From NCBI RefSeq assembly GCF_900107045.1, contig NZ_FNON01000001.1:496001-560000 (forward strand): DNA of 64,000 nt. The letters are read 5' to 3'. Below are positions 43,909 to 52,629 of the stretch, in pieces (position 1 is the stretch's first letter; each line of letters opens with the position of its first letter). The notes beneath the pieces were generated by a model. It was given only the letters and a program-made list of their open reading frames with translations. It ran no database searches and was not told the DNA's origin. Source of the DNA: Amycolatopsis xylanica. Lineage in GTDB: Bacteria; Actinomycetota; Actinomycetes; Mycobacteriales; Pseudonocardiaceae. Position numbers and translations under genes: made by a program.

Positions 43909-44286
43909 GTGATCCCCGTGTCCAGCGATGACGTCCCCTTCCGCATGCGGAGCAGGCGGATCCGCGCGTACGCGCTCACCGGCGGCCGGACCAAGACGCG
44001 GCATCAGCTGCTGGTCGAGACGCTGATCTCGGTGCCGCAGTACGACCCGTCGCTCGCCGACTCGCTCATGCCGGAGTCGCGCGGGCTGTACGAGGGCGCA
44101 CGCAGGCAGGCCTCGGTCGCCGAGCTCTCGGTCGAGCTCGACCTGCCGCTCGGCGTGGTCCGGGTGCTGCTGTCCGACCTCGCCTCGCAGGGCGCCGTCT
44201 TCATCCACCCGACCGCTTCGGCGTTCCAAAACGACACGAACGTCCTTGAGAGGATCCTCGATGGGCTCAAGCGCCTCCCCGTCTGA
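43909..44286 (+). CDS. cvnC: Conservon DUF742 protein CvnC
   Basis: A 125-aa DUF742 protein with the family's winged-helix pattern: RIRAYALTGGRTKTRHQLLV, then EGARRQASVAELSVELDLPL and GVVRVLLSDLASQGAVFIHP, ending NDTNVLERILDGLKRLPV. It is the third conservon component; the fold suggests DNA or partner binding. Its end overlaps the start of the GTPase gene by 26 nt. Confidence 0.95.
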   Translation: MIPVSSDDVPFRMRSRRIRAYALTGGRTKTRHQLLVETLISVPQYDPSLADSLMPESRGLYEGARRQASVAELSVELDLPLGVVRVLLSDLASQGAVFIHPTASAFQNDTNVLERILDGLKRLPV

Positions 44287-44860
44287 TGTGACGATCTCGG
44301 CGAAGATCGTTGTGGCTGGCGGGTTCGGGGTCGGCAAGACGACGCTCGTCGGCTCGGTGTCCGAGGTGCCGCCGCTCAACACCGAAGCGTGGATGACCGA
44401 GGCGGGCGCCGACATCGACGAGGTACCGCCGAACGGTTCCAAGACCACGACCACCGTCGCGATGGACTTCGGCCGGATCACCCTGCACGACGATCTGCTG
44501 CTGTACCTCTTCGGCACGCCCGGCCAGGCCCGCTTCTGGTTCCTGTGGGACGACCTCTCACGCGGCGCGCTCGGCGCGATCGTGCTGGTCGACACCAGCC
44601 GGATCGACCAGTCGTTCGCGGCGATCAACTACTTCGAGAACGACTCGCAGCTGCCGTTCATCGTGGCGGTCAACCAGTTCGAGGGCCAGCCGGAGTACGA
44701 CCTCGACGAGGTGCGCGCCGCGCTCGCGTTGTCGCCGGACATCCCGCTGATCACCTGCGACGCCCGCAACCGCGCGTCGGCCGTCGCGACGCTGCGGCAC
44801 CTCGTTTCGCACACGCTTTCTCTGGCAGTGCTTTCCGGTCCTGAACTCGCAATGACTTAG
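44261..44860 (+). CDS. cvnD: Conservon Ras-like GTPase CvnD
   Basis: A 199-aa small GTPase. Walker A GGFGVGKTT (about residues 20-28), switch I with TTTTVAMDFGR, the G3-type LFGTPGQARFWFLWDD (the usual DxxG lies in GTPGQ, as in MglA and CvnD), and VAVNQFEG at the N-K-x-D position. ATG 44261 is chosen because it begins the usual conserved N terminus (MGSSASPSDVTISAKIVV); this overlaps cvnC. It should cycle with GTP under control of CvnB and CvnA. Confidence 0.94.
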   Translation: MGSSASPSDVTISAKIVVAGGFGVGKTTLVGSVSEVPPLNTEAWMTEAGADIDEVPPNGSKTTTTVAMDFGRITLHDDLLLYLFGTPGQARFWFLWDDLSRGALGAIVLVDTSRIDQSFAAINYFENDSQLPFIVAVNQFEGQPEYDLDEVRAALALSPDIPLITCDARNRASAVATLRHLVSHTLSLAVLSGPELAMT

Positions 44861-44880
44861 GGAAACGACGTAGGAGGAAC

Positions 44881-46110
44881 ATGCGCAGGGTACTGATCGT
44901 CGGAGCCGGGCAGTCGGGGTTGCAGCTGGCGTTGAGCCTGCTGGGGCACTCCTACGACGTCACGGTGATGTCGGCGCGCACGCCGGAGGAGATCCGGTCG
45001 GGGCGGGTCATGTCGACGCAGTGCATGTTCGCCAACTCGCTGCAGCACGAGCGGGACCACAAGCTGAACCTGTGGGAAGAGGAGACGGTCAACGTCGAAG
45101 GGCTCGGCGTCTCGATCGCCGCGCCCGACGGAAGCCGGGCGCTGGACTGGTTCTGCGAGCTGGACGACTACGCGCAGTCGGTCGACCAGCGGGTCAAGAT
45201 GGCGGGCTGGCTCGAGCTGTTCGAGGAGCGCGGCGGCAAGCTCGTCATCCACGGCGTCGCGACCTCGGACCTCAACGCGCTGGCCAAGCTGTACGACCTG
45301 GTCATCGTCGCGGCGGGCAAGGGTGAGCTGGTCCAGCTGTTCGACCGGATCCCGGAGCTGTCGCCGTACACCTCGCCGCAGCGCGCGCTTTCGCTGGCGT
45401 ACACGCACGGTGTCGCGCCGCGGCCGGAGCACCCGGACAAGGCGGGCGTGCGGTTCAACATCATTCCCGGCGCCGGTGAGCTGTTCATGATCCCCGCGTA
45501 CACGCTGAGCGGGAACTGCGACATCCTGTTCTTCGAGGGCGTCCCGGGCGGCCCGCTGGACGTGTTCGACGACCGGCCCGGCCCGCAGGAGCACCTGGAC
45601 CGCATCAAGGCGCTGGCCAAGCAGTTCCTGCCGTGGGAGTACGAGCGGATCCGCGACGCCGAGCTCACCGACGCGAACGCGACGCTCGCCGGCGGCTACA
45701 CCCCGGTGGTGCGCAACCCCGTCGGGACGCCGCCGTCCGGCGGTCTCGTGCTCGGCATGGCGGACGTGGTCGTCGCGAACGACCCGATCACCGGCCAGGG
45801 CTCGAACAACGCGGCCAAGTGCGCGGCGTCCTATTTGGACTCGATTCTCGGCCAGGGTGACCGGCCCTTCGACGAGCCGTGGATGCGCGCCACCTTCGAC
45901 TCGTACTGGTCCTACGCCCAGCACGTGACGAACTGGACCAACGCGCTGCTGCAGCCGCCGCCCCCGCACGTCCAGCAGGTGCTGGGCGCCGCGTCGCAAA
46001 TTCCCGCCGTGGCCAAGCGGTTCGTGAACGGTTTCTCGGACCCGACGGACTTCCAGCACTGGTTCATGGACCCGGACAAGACGGCGGCGTACCTCGCCAG
46101 CTTCGGGTAA
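44881..46110 (+). CDS. Styrene-monooxygenase-like (StyA-type) flavoprotein linked to the conservon
   Basis: A 409-aa FAD-dependent oxygenase of the two-component group E. It has the N-terminal dinucleotide fold VLIVGAGQSGLQLALSLL, the family segment RSGRVMSTQCMFANSLQHER, LVIVAAGKGELVQLFDRIPE and the late FAD motif LVLGMADVVVANDPITGQGS. Group E enzymes epoxidise alkenes such as styrene or indole and need a separate flavin reductase (StyB). None is encoded in this window. The start is 20 nt after cvnD with AGGAGGA just upstream, so it is part of the conservon operon. A natural substrate is unknown. Confidence 0.9.
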   Translation: MRRVLIVGAGQSGLQLALSLLGHSYDVTVMSARTPEEIRSGRVMSTQCMFANSLQHERDHKLNLWEEETVNVEGLGVSIAAPDGSRALDWFCELDDYAQSVDQRVKMAGWLELFEERGGKLVIHGVATSDLNALAKLYDLVIVAAGKGELVQLFDRIPELSPYTSPQRALSLAYTHGVAPRPEHPDKAGVRFNIIPGAGELFMIPAYTLSGNCDILFFEGVPGGPLDVFDDRPGPQEHLDRIKALAKQFLPWEYERIRDAELTDANATLAGGYTPVVRNPVGTPPSGGLVLGMADVVVANDPITGQGSNNAAKCAASYLDSILGQGDRPFDEPWMRATFDSYWSYAQHVTNWTNALLQPPPPHVQQVLGAASQIPAVAKRFVNGFSDPTDFQHWFMDPDKTAAYLASFG

Positions 46111-46141
46111 CACCCGGGCCGTCCCGGCCGACCTTGCGGAT

Positions 46142-48043
46142 ATGCGGGCGAAGCTGGGTGATCGGCTGGCCGCCGCGCGACGACGGGCCTTCGTCGGGCG
46201 CGAGGCGGAACTCGAGCTGTTCCGTTCACTGGTCACGCCCGGCTCGCCGGGTTCCGTGGTGTTCGTGCACGGGCCCGGCGGGGTCGGCAAGTCGACGCTG
46301 CTGCGGCAGTTCGGCTGGCTCGCCGAGGATCTCGGGCGGCGCGTGGTGCGGCTCGACGGCCGCGAGCTCGAACTCCCGGACGTCGACGACGACCATGTCG
46401 TGCTGATCGTCGACAACGCCGAACTGATCATGCCGGTGGAGCGCTGGCTGCGTGACGAGCTGTTCCCGGTGCTCGCCGAAGACGCGGTCGTGGTGCTCGG
46501 CGGGCGCGAGCCGCCGCCGGTGGTGTTCCGCACCGACCCGGGCTGGCTCAGTATGGTCCGCCCGATCCGGCTGGCGAACCTCGACCGGTCGCACGGCATC
46601 GAGCTGCTGCGGATGCGCGGGGTGCCGGACACGCTGCACGGCCGGGCGCTGGCGTTCACCCATGGTCATCCGCTCGCGCTGGCGTTGCTGGCCGACGTGT
46701 CCGCGCAGTCGGACGGGCTGCCGGAGACGACGGCCACGCCCGAGGTGCTCAGGGTGCTGCTGCACAGTCTCATCGGGACGGTGCCGACGCCGGATCACCG
46801 CGCGGCGCTGGAAGCGAGCGCGCAGGTGCTCGTGACGACCGAACCGTTGCTGGCGGCGATGCTCGGCTTGCGCAACGCGCGCGAGCTGTTCGACTGGTTA
46901 CGCGGTCTGTCCATTATGGACTACGCGCCGCGCGGGCTGTTCCCGCACGACTTCGTGCGCGAGACGCTCGCCACCGAGCTGCGCTGGCGTAACCCTGAGG
47001 CATACCAGCGAATCCGGGGCCGGGCGCGGGCGTACTACCAGCAGCAGTTCGCCGACTCCGACGCGGCTTCGCAACGCGCGTCACTGCTCGATTTCGCGTT
47101 CCTCTACCGGGAGAATCCCATACTGGGGCCGTTTCTGGCCGATGTCGGGCCCGAGCTGACGAGCGGGCCGCCGTCGCCGGGGGAGTGGCCGTCGCTGGCC
47201 GCGGTCATCGAGAAGCACGAAGGCGACGAGTCCGCGGCGATCGCGAGCCGCTGGTACGCGAGCCAGCCGTCGTCGGTCACGGTGATCAGAGACTCCGAAT
47301 CGGCGGTCGGCGTGATCGTCGCGCCGGCGCTGGATGCGGCCTCCGAGGCCGACGTGCGGGCCGACCCCGCCGCGGTCGCCGTGCTGCCCCGGCTGCGCGA
47401 GGGCAAGGTGCTGCTGGTCCGGCACTGGATGTCGGTCGACGGGCACCAGCGGGTCTCGGACGTCGTCACGTACATCACCGTGGTGCTGATCCGGCTCTAC
47501 CTGGCCACGCCCGATCTGGCGCAGGTGTTCGTGACCTGCGCGGACCCGGGATTCTGGGCGTCGGCGTTCCGGTACACCGACTTCCACCCGGTGCCCGAGG
47601 CCGGGGCGTTCGGGATCTTCGCGCACGACTGGCGCGAGGTGCCGCCGATGACGTGGATGGCGCTGATGGCCGACCGCGAGTCGGTGCCCGAGACGACGGC
47701 GCTGACCGAGGGCGAGTTCGCGGCGGCGGTCAAGCAGGCGCTGCGGGATTTCACCAGGGACGACCGGCTGGCCGAGTCGCCGCTGGCGCCGGCGGGGAAG
47801 ACACCACGCGAGCGCGCGCGGGCGCTGGCGGACCTGATCCGTGCGGCGGCGGCGAAGATGGAAGCCTCACCGAAGGACCGGCGTGGCTTCCGCGCGGTCC
47901 ACCACACCTACCTGCAGCCCGCCGAGTCGCAGGCGCGCGCGGCGGAGCTGCTCGACCTGCCGACGAGCACGTACCGCAGGCATCTCACGGCGGGCGTCAC
48001 CCGGCTCACTGAGCTGTTGCGGACGGAATTGGGCCAAGACTGA
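46142..48043 (+). CDS. STAND/AAA-like ATPase with C-terminal sigma-like HTH
   Basis: A 633-aa protein 31 nt after the monooxygenase gene. Residues 15-300: P-loop ATPase with FVGREAELELFRSL, Walker A GPGGVGKSTLLRQF, Walker B VVLIVDNAEL, and a winged-helix end (MDYAPRGLFPHDFVRETLA). About 300-580: a mixed region with WYASQPSSVTVIRDSESAVG and a strand-rich part (VVTYITVVLIRLYLATPDLA) that could be an acetyltransferase-like fold; I am unsure. About 590-633: HTYLQPAESQARAAELLDLP then TSTYRRHLTAGVTRLTELLR, like a region-4 helix-turn-helix. It may be a ligand-gated transcription switch working with the conservon. Function is unproven. Confidence 0.78.
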   Translation: MRAKLGDRLAAARRRAFVGREAELELFRSLVTPGSPGSVVFVHGPGGVGKSTLLRQFGWLAEDLGRRVVRLDGRELELPDVDDDHVVLIVDNAELIMPVERWLRDELFPVLAEDAVVVLGGREPPPVVFRTDPGWLSMVRPIRLANLDRSHGIELLRMRGVPDTLHGRALAFTHGHPLALALLADVSAQSDGLPETTATPEVLRVLLHSLIGTVPTPDHRAALEASAQVLVTTEPLLAAMLGLRNARELFDWLRGLSIMDYAPRGLFPHDFVRETLATELRWRNPEAYQRIRGRARAYYQQQFADSDAASQRASLLDFAFLYRENPILGPFLADVGPELTSGPPSPGEWPSLAAVIEKHEGDESAAIASRWYASQPSSVTVIRDSESAVGVIVAPALDAASEADVRADPAAVAVLPRLREGKVLLVRHWMSVDGHQRVSDVVTYITVVLIRLYLATPDLAQVFVTCADPGFWASAFRYTDFHPVPEAGAFGIFAHDWREVPPMTWMALMADRESVPETTALTEGEFAAAVKQALRDFTRDDRLAESPLAPAGKTPRERARALADLIRAAAAKMEASPKDRRGFRAVHHTYLQPAESQARAAELLDLPTSTYRRHLTAGVTRLTELLRTELGQD

Positions 48044-48124
48044 GCGCGGAACGGTCTCGTGGGTGACCATTTCCCGACCGTACCTTTCTCCCATCGAACA
48101 ACCCCTTCGAAAAGGAGAAAGACC

Positions 48125-48514
48125 ATGGCGCACAAGACAATCACCCGCATCGGCACCGTCGCGGCCGCGGGCGGCGCGGTCGCGCTGGCACTGCTGGCGG
48201 GCGCCGGTTCCGCCTCGGCCAACCAGTTCTACGGCGGCACGCTCACCCCGGGCCAGCAGGTCTGCGTCCAGCAGTACGCCGGCTACCAGGTCCGCGTCGA
48301 CGGATCGGCGACCGGCCAGGGCGCGAAGTTCAAGCTGCAGCTCAATGGTGCCACGATCGTGGGCTCGCCCGGGCTGGTGACCTCGTTCGCCGCGGAGCTC
48401 CGGTCGAGTTACGGCAACTTCCCCGGCCCCGGCTACTACGTGGCCTGCGCGACCAACAACGGCACCGCGAACACCAACGTCCGCCTCCAGCTGCGCACGG
48501 ACGGCGAGATCTGA
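48125..48514 (+). CDS. Small secreted protein of unknown function
   Basis: A 129-aa protein with AAAGGAG 9 nt upstream of the ATG. A Sec signal peptide ends at GSASA-NQ (residue 30). The mature 97-aa domain contains two cysteines likely to pair (QQVCVQQYA and YVACATNN) and alternating polar/hydrophobic strands (FYGGTLTPGQQ, YQVRVDGSATG, FKLQLNGAT, TNVRLQLRTDGE), suggesting a small beta-sandwich. No family is recognised. It is a single gene; the preceding gene ends 81 nt upstream. Confidence 0.72.
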   Translation: MAHKTITRIGTVAAAGGAVALALLAGAGSASANQFYGGTLTPGQQVCVQQYAGYQVRVDGSATGQGAKFKLQLNGATIVGSPGLVTSFAAELRSSYGNFPGPGYYVACATNNGTANTNVRLQLRTDGEI

Positions 48515-48567
48515 TCTTCGGCCGGAGCCCGGCGGGGACGTGATCCCCGCTGGGCTAGCCTGGCGTG

Positions 48568-48918
48568 ATGGTGACGACCGGCCGATGCCGATTCTGCGGG
48601 CGCGAAGAGAGCGCCGGCCAGCACCGGGCGCCCGGCCCGAAAGGCCCCATCTGCCCGTCCTGTGTCGAGGCGGGTCTCGCACTGGTCCGTGATGGCGAAG
48701 CGCGCAGCAGTGCGGGCGGGACCACGCTGCTCCGCCTGACCCCTGACGCCGAAGCCGCTTGCGACCAGTGTGGCCGGTGGGAGCGCTTGACCTTCCTCGG
48801 GTTTCGGCGTCCTTTGGTCCGCATGAGCTGCGAGGAACTCGGCTCGGTCATCTGCGCGGCGTGCCTCGACGCGGCGGGTGACCTGATCAACAAGGCTTCC
48901 CGAGGCCAGGAGTCGTGA
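48568..48918 (+). CDS. Stand-alone ClpX-type C4 zinc-finger protein
   Basis: A 116-aa protein. Residues 5-40 match the ClpX N-terminal zinc-binding domain: CRFCGREESAGQHRAPGPKG, then PICPSCVEAGLALV, with the C-x2-C...C-x2-C set complete. There is no AAA+ domain. A second zinc-type pair follows (CDQCGRWERL and ICAACLDAAGDLI). In ClpX this domain dimerises and binds adaptors and substrates, so a regulator or adaptor of proteolysis is a possible role. The stop codon lies inside a TCGTGAGTGT motif shared with other gene ends. Confidence 0.78.
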   Translation: MVTTGRCRFCGREESAGQHRAPGPKGPICPSCVEAGLALVRDGEARSSAGGTTLLRLTPDAEAACDQCGRWERLTFLGFRRPLVRMSCEELGSVICAACLDAAGDLINKASRGQES

Positions 48919-49285
48919 GTGTTCCGGCCGGTTCTATTTGAGGGAAGGCCAAATATGGCGTGTTCCAGGGCTGGCCGGTGTGGATTTCCTTGGCCGAGAG
49001 GTTGCGCTGTGACGTAAGGGTGCCCTCGAGTGCGTGATAAGCACTCGGGGCCCCCTCGCTGCGCGATCAAGCTCAGATCAGAGTGGTGTGTCCGCGCGAG
49101 TGGTACCTCCGCTGCATCTAGCGGAGCAGAGGTACCACTCGCGCAAGCGTTGTCAGGGTGGAGCGAGGGGATCCCCTCATTTACGACCCCGGTCCGCGCA
49201 GGTGAGTGAAGGAGGCCCTCACCCAGCCGCCCGGACACGCCACGTTTGGCTTTCCGTCCAAATAGCCGACCATGCCACTCATGAC
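48919..49285. repeat. Intergenic mosaic of hairpins between convergent genes
   Basis: This 367-bp gene-free stretch holds nested inverted repeats. Outer pair: about 33 nt around 48934-48970 (core GGCCAAATATGGCGTGTTCC) and 49228-49262 (core ACACGCCACGTTTGGCTTTC) are imperfect reverse complements. Inner: CGAGTGC 49027-49033 with 49041-49047, and a two-tier hairpin 49094-49144. A related core (ACGCCACGTTTGGTTTCCG) recurs at 62286. No gene is supported. Confidence 0.7.
49094..49144. terminator. Perfect 16-bp two-tier hairpin
   Basis: GCGCGAGTGGTACCTC (49094-49109) pairs perfectly with GAGGTACCACTCGCGC (49129-49144); inside, CCGCT and AGCGG form a second stem round GCATCT. It lies between a rightward and a leftward gene. 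Confidence 0.7.
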
Positions 49286-49999
49286 TCAGGGAGCAACGTC
49301 CTCGTAGGTCGTGCCGACCTTGAGCGCGTCGACGTAGTTCGTCACCGAGGTGCCGTTCGCGCCGTAGACACCCCACTTGGGCTCGTTGATGTCGTCGAGC
49401 GTGCGGCAGGCGTAGCGCTGGGTACCGTTGGTGAAGGTCTGCTTCTTGCCGTCGAGGTACAGCTCGACCCAGCCGCCGGTGGTGGCGCTCGAGAGGTAGA
49501 GCCCAATGGTGTAGTCGTGCCAGGTGTTCGCGGTGATCGGCGCGGACCAGATGATCTTGTCGCTGCCGGTTGGCTGGCTTTGCAGCATCGACATCCTGCC
49601 GCCGATCATCTTCAGCACGACCGGGAAGTTCTGCGTGTGGTGGCCGTAGGACTTCCACTGGAAGTTGGCGTTGTTGTTCACCGTGCTGGACAGTTTGCTC
49701 TGCCAGCCGAAGTAATAGGTCTCGCCGCCTTTGAAGACGTAGCGCTTGCCGCCGACCGAGATGCCGTGGTTCTCGCAGCGGTTGCTGCCTCCGGGCTTCG
49801 CGTACTTCCACACCTTGCCGTGGCCGGGTTCGTCGACGGCGGTGATGCTGCCGGGGGAGTCGCAGTTCAGGTTGCCGAAGATGCCGGTGCCGCCCGCGGC
49901 GTCGCCGTTCCAGATGGTCGAGGCGTGCGCGGCGGAGGTCGAAGCGAGCAGGAGAAGCGCGGCCATCGGCAGCGCGAAGAGCCTGGTTTTGGCGTCCAT
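49286..49999 (-). CDS. Secreted polysaccharide-lyase-like (heparin lyase I fold) protein
   Basis: A 237-aa exported protein: signal peptide to AAHA (residue 27), then a concanavalin-like jelly roll of the Pfam 'Polysaccharide lyase' type. Supporting segments are GGTGIFGNLNCDSPGSI, GGETYYFGWQSKLSS, FQWKSYGHHTQNFPVVLKM, NTWHDYTIGLYLSSATTGGW with VELYLDGKKQTF, and WGVYGANGTSVTNYVDALKV near the end. Related proteins act on uronic-acid polymers such as glucuronan or heparin. Catalytic residues cannot be fixed without alignment, and the substrate is unknown. Three cysteines are present. It is a single leftward gene downstream of moeA. Confidence 0.8.
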   Translation of the reverse strand: MDAKTRLFALPMAALLLLASTSAAHASTIWNGDAAGGTGIFGNLNCDSPGSITAVDEPGHGKVWKYAKPGGSNRCENHGISVGGKRYVFKGGETYYFGWQSKLSSTVNNNANFQWKSYGHHTQNFPVVLKMIGGRMSMLQSQPTGSDKIIWSAPITANTWHDYTIGLYLSSATTGGWVELYLDGKKQTFTNGTQRYACRTLDDINEPKWGVYGANGTSVTNYVDALKVGTTYEDVAP

Positions 50000-50079
50000 G
50001 CCGTCATCCCTTCCAAGGGTGTTGTGACGGCGGACGATCTTTTTATACCGCGTGGGCGTCGAGTGTGCGAATCGTTGAC

Positions 50080-51210
50080 TCAGAGTGGCAGTAGTTCCGC
50101 CTGGCCACCCGCCCAGTGGGACGGGATGACGGCGAGCGCGTCGGCGAGCGCGACGCCTCGGAGACTGCCGGGCCGATCGTGGCCGACGGGGATGGCTTCG
50201 CCGCTGGCCCTGGTGACCGGGACGAGCCGGGTGTCGCGCGGATGCGTCGTGACGGCGTTGACCCGCGCTGTCGTCGGTTCGGGGACCTCGTGTCCGCCGA
50301 GACCGGCGAGCAGGGGCCGCACCAGCGTGAGCGTGGCGGCCAGCGCCGCGAACGGGTTGCCGGGAAGTCCGGCCACGCGACGACCTTCGGGCAGCACGGC
50401 CAGCAGTTGCGGGTGACCGGGGCGGCAGGCGACACCTTCGATGAGAACGTCCGCGCGCAGATCGCGGAGCGCGCCGCGGAGATGGTCGGCCGGGCCGACT
50501 GAGGTCGCGCCGCAGACGATGATGAGATCAGTGCTCTCGCCGAGTGCCTCGGTGAGAGTGGCTCGATCGTCGCGAACGTACGCGGTCTTCAGGAGATCGG
50601 CGTGCTTCGTGATGAGGCCTGGCAGGACGGGACCGATCGCGTCGCGCACCCGGCCTGGTCGAGGTGGTCCTTCGAGCAGTAGTTCGTCGCCGGTGAGGAG
50701 CAGCGTGACCGTGGGACGGCGATGCACGAAAAGCGTGTCGTAGCCGACGCTCGCGGCCAGCCCGAGCATCGCGGGCGTGATCGTCTTGTGCGTGCTCACG
50801 AGTTCAAGGCCCGCGTGACAGTCTTCGCCGGCACGCCGGATGTGCCGTCCGAGGGTGACCGGCCCGGTGACGTGGTGTTGGGTCTGTACGCAGTCTTCGA
50901 TGGGGATGACCGCGTCGGCGCCGTGGGGGACAGGCGCTCCCGTGGCGATCTCGACGCACTGACCCGAGCGCAGGGTTTCGGCCCGTGGTTCGTCGCCCGC
51001 TCTGACGCGTCCGGCCCGCCTCCACGGACCGGGCCCGGCGACGGCGAAACCGTCCATCGCGGAGTTGTCGAACGCGGGCATGTCGGTCAACGCGCGCAGC
51101 GGGCTTGCCAAAGCCATGCCCAGCGCCTGCTTCAGCGGCAACTCGACGGCTTCGAGTGGCTTGGCGAGCGACCTCGCCGTCTCTCGTGCCTTGTGCCACG
51201 AAGTCAGCAT
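50080..51210 (-). CDS. moeA: Molybdopterin molybdenumtransferase MoeA
   Basis: A 376-aa enzyme that inserts molybdate into adenylylated molybdopterin. Landmarks: MPAFDNSAMDGFAV, the ATGAPVPHGADAVI loop, GEDCHAG, the GD-type motif LLLTGDELLLEG, VCGATSVGPADHL (where most MoeA have GG-x-S-x-G-x-x-D) and VAGLPGNPFAALA. The family's C-terminal beta domain is present. It is divergent from an OFA-type transporter and fdhD across a GCATAC/GTAT site, suggesting that its expression serves formate dehydrogenase during oxalate use. It may be a second copy beyond a housekeeping moeA. Confidence 0.93.
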   Translation of the reverse strand: MLTSWHKARETARSLAKPLEAVELPLKQALGMALASPLRALTDMPAFDNSAMDGFAVAGPGPWRRAGRVRAGDEPRAETLRSGQCVEIATGAPVPHGADAVIPIEDCVQTQHHVTGPVTLGRHIRRAGEDCHAGLELVSTHKTITPAMLGLAASVGYDTLFVHRRPTVTLLLTGDELLLEGPPRPGRVRDAIGPVLPGLITKHADLLKTAYVRDDRATLTEALGESTDLIIVCGATSVGPADHLRGALRDLRADVLIEGVACRPGHPQLLAVLPEGRRVAGLPGNPFAALAATLTLVRPLLAGLGGHEVPEPTTARVNAVTTHPRDTRLVPVTRASGEAIPVGHDRPGSLRGVALADALAVIPSHWAGGQAELLPL

Positions 51211-51275
51211 GGTCCGCTCCTCACTGGTGGAGCCGTGGACAGTGAGCCCGCCCGGGTGCCATACTCAAGGCTACT

Positions 51276-51288
51276 GCATACAGTATTC
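51276..51288. promoter_or_regulatory. GCATAC-n-GTAT operator, moeA/OFA divergent promoter
   Basis: GCATACAGTATTC is a 6-1-6 inverted repeat with one mismatch, in the 96-bp space between moeA and the OFA transporter. The same motif, perfect, lies at 55582, and its half-sites occur at 63061 and 63075 in front of the GntR gene. Confidence 0.6.
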
Positions 51289-51306
51289 GATAGCCAGGTG
51301 GCGAAC

Positions 51307-52629
51307 ATGGCTCAAGAACTTGTGGACATCTACGGCCGCCGATACCGGGTCGGCGAGAGTGATCGAGACCTGCTCGGCCGTTCGCGCGGCTGGATGATGG
51401 GTCTGAGCTGGGCGGCCATGCTCGCGGCCGGTCTGCAGCAATACGGCTTCGCGGCGATCGCGCCGATCCTCACGCGAGCGCACGGCTGGACCTTCGAGCA
51501 GGTCGTGCTCTCGCTCGGGTTGTGGACGGTGTGCCAAGCGGGCGTGGCCTTCCCGGCCGCGCGCCTGCGAGACCGAGGCGTCCTGCCGCCGGCGCAGGCG
51601 ACCCTGCTCGGCGCGATGCTCTGCGCGGCGGGCCTGTTCACGCTGGGCAACGCGAGCAGCCTGGCGATGGTGTTCCTCGGGTACTCGGTGCTCGGCGGCA
51701 TCGGCACCGGACTCGTCTACGCGACCTGCGTCGGCACGGTGATGAGGTGGTTCCCCGACCGCACGGCCGCGCGTGTCGGCGCCGTGAGTGGTGCTTTCGC
51801 GTACGGTTGTGTGCCTTTCGTGCTCGCGGCCGGCTTCTGGCTGACCGTCGAGCGCCGCGCTCTCGTCTTGGACATGCTCGCCGTGGTGGTCCTGGTCGTG
51901 ATCGCGGCTTGTGGTGTCCTGTTGCGCGATCCGCCTCCGCATTGGTGGCCCGCTTCGCCGGACCCGCGTGCGTGGGCGCTGGACAAGGCCCGCAACCGCA
52001 GCGTCGTCGCGAACCGTCCCGCTGTTCGCCATTTCCGGCCGGGCGAGGTCCTGCGCTCGCGGACGGCGCTGGCGTTGTACGCGATCGTCATGCTCGCCGC
52101 GGCCGTGCTGTTGTTCGACCTCGCGTACCTGTCGACCTACGTCGCGTCGCGCGGCGGCGGCGCGGTGCTCGCGGCGGTCGCGTTGAGCGTGCTCGCCGGG
52201 GTCACGGGCGTTGGCCGGGTGCTGCTCGGCTGGCTCTCGGATCACTGGGGACGTAAGCGCATTCTCCGACTCGCGCTCGTCGCCGGGGGAGTGGCGCAGT
52301 TCGTGCTCCTGTACTCGGGCGAGCACCGGCACGCGCTCGGGCTCGTCGTGGGCGCCGCGCTCGCCGGTCTCGGCAACGGCTGCTGTTACTCCCTGCTCGT
52401 TGGCCTGGTGCGTGAGTACTTCGGGGAGGATTCGGCGTTGCAGAACTTCGGTGTCCTCTACAGCGCCAAGGCGGCGGGCGCGGTGCTAGGCATCGGCCTA
52501 GCGGTTTCTTCGTACGGTTTCGTCGCTGCGGGCTTGTTAAGCCTTGCCGGTGCGCTACTCGCGGGGCGCCTTTCGCAACCGGGCAGGCCACAATTGCTGC
52601 CGGTGAAGGTGAGCCGATGGGCCGCCTGA
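51307..52629 (+). CDS. OFA-family (oxalate/formate antiporter type) MFS transporter
   Basis: A 440-aa membrane protein with about 12 hydrophobic segments. It shows the OFA pattern [59 protein letters not shown] in the first half and [35 protein letters not shown] in the second. The N terminus ([20 protein letters not shown]) is shared with the second OFA transporter at 60743, so the two are paralogues. It would import oxalate or exchange it for formate. It overlaps fdhD by 13 nt, linking transport to formate dehydrogenase maturation. Confidence 0.9.
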   Translation: MAQELVDIYGRRYRVGESDRDLLGRSRGWMMGLSWAAMLAAGLQQYGFAAIAPILTRAHGWTFEQVVLSLGLWTVCQAGVAFPAARLRDRGVLPPAQATLLGAMLCAAGLFTLGNASSLAMVFLGYSVLGGIGTGLVYATCVGTVMRWFPDRTAARVGAVSGAFAYGCVPFVLAAGFWLTVERRALVLDMLAVVVLVVIAACGVLLRDPPPHWWPASPDPRAWALDKARNRSVVANRPAVRHFRPGEVLRSRTALALYAIVMLAAAVLLFDLAYLSTYVASRGGGAVLAAVALSVLAGVTGVGRVLLGWLSDHWGRKRILRLALVAGGVAQFVLLYSGEHRHALGLVVGAALAGLGNGCCYSLLVGLVREYFGEDSALQNFGVLYSAKAAGAVLGIGLAVSSYGFVAAGLLSLAGALLAGRLSQPGRPQLLPVKVSRWAA

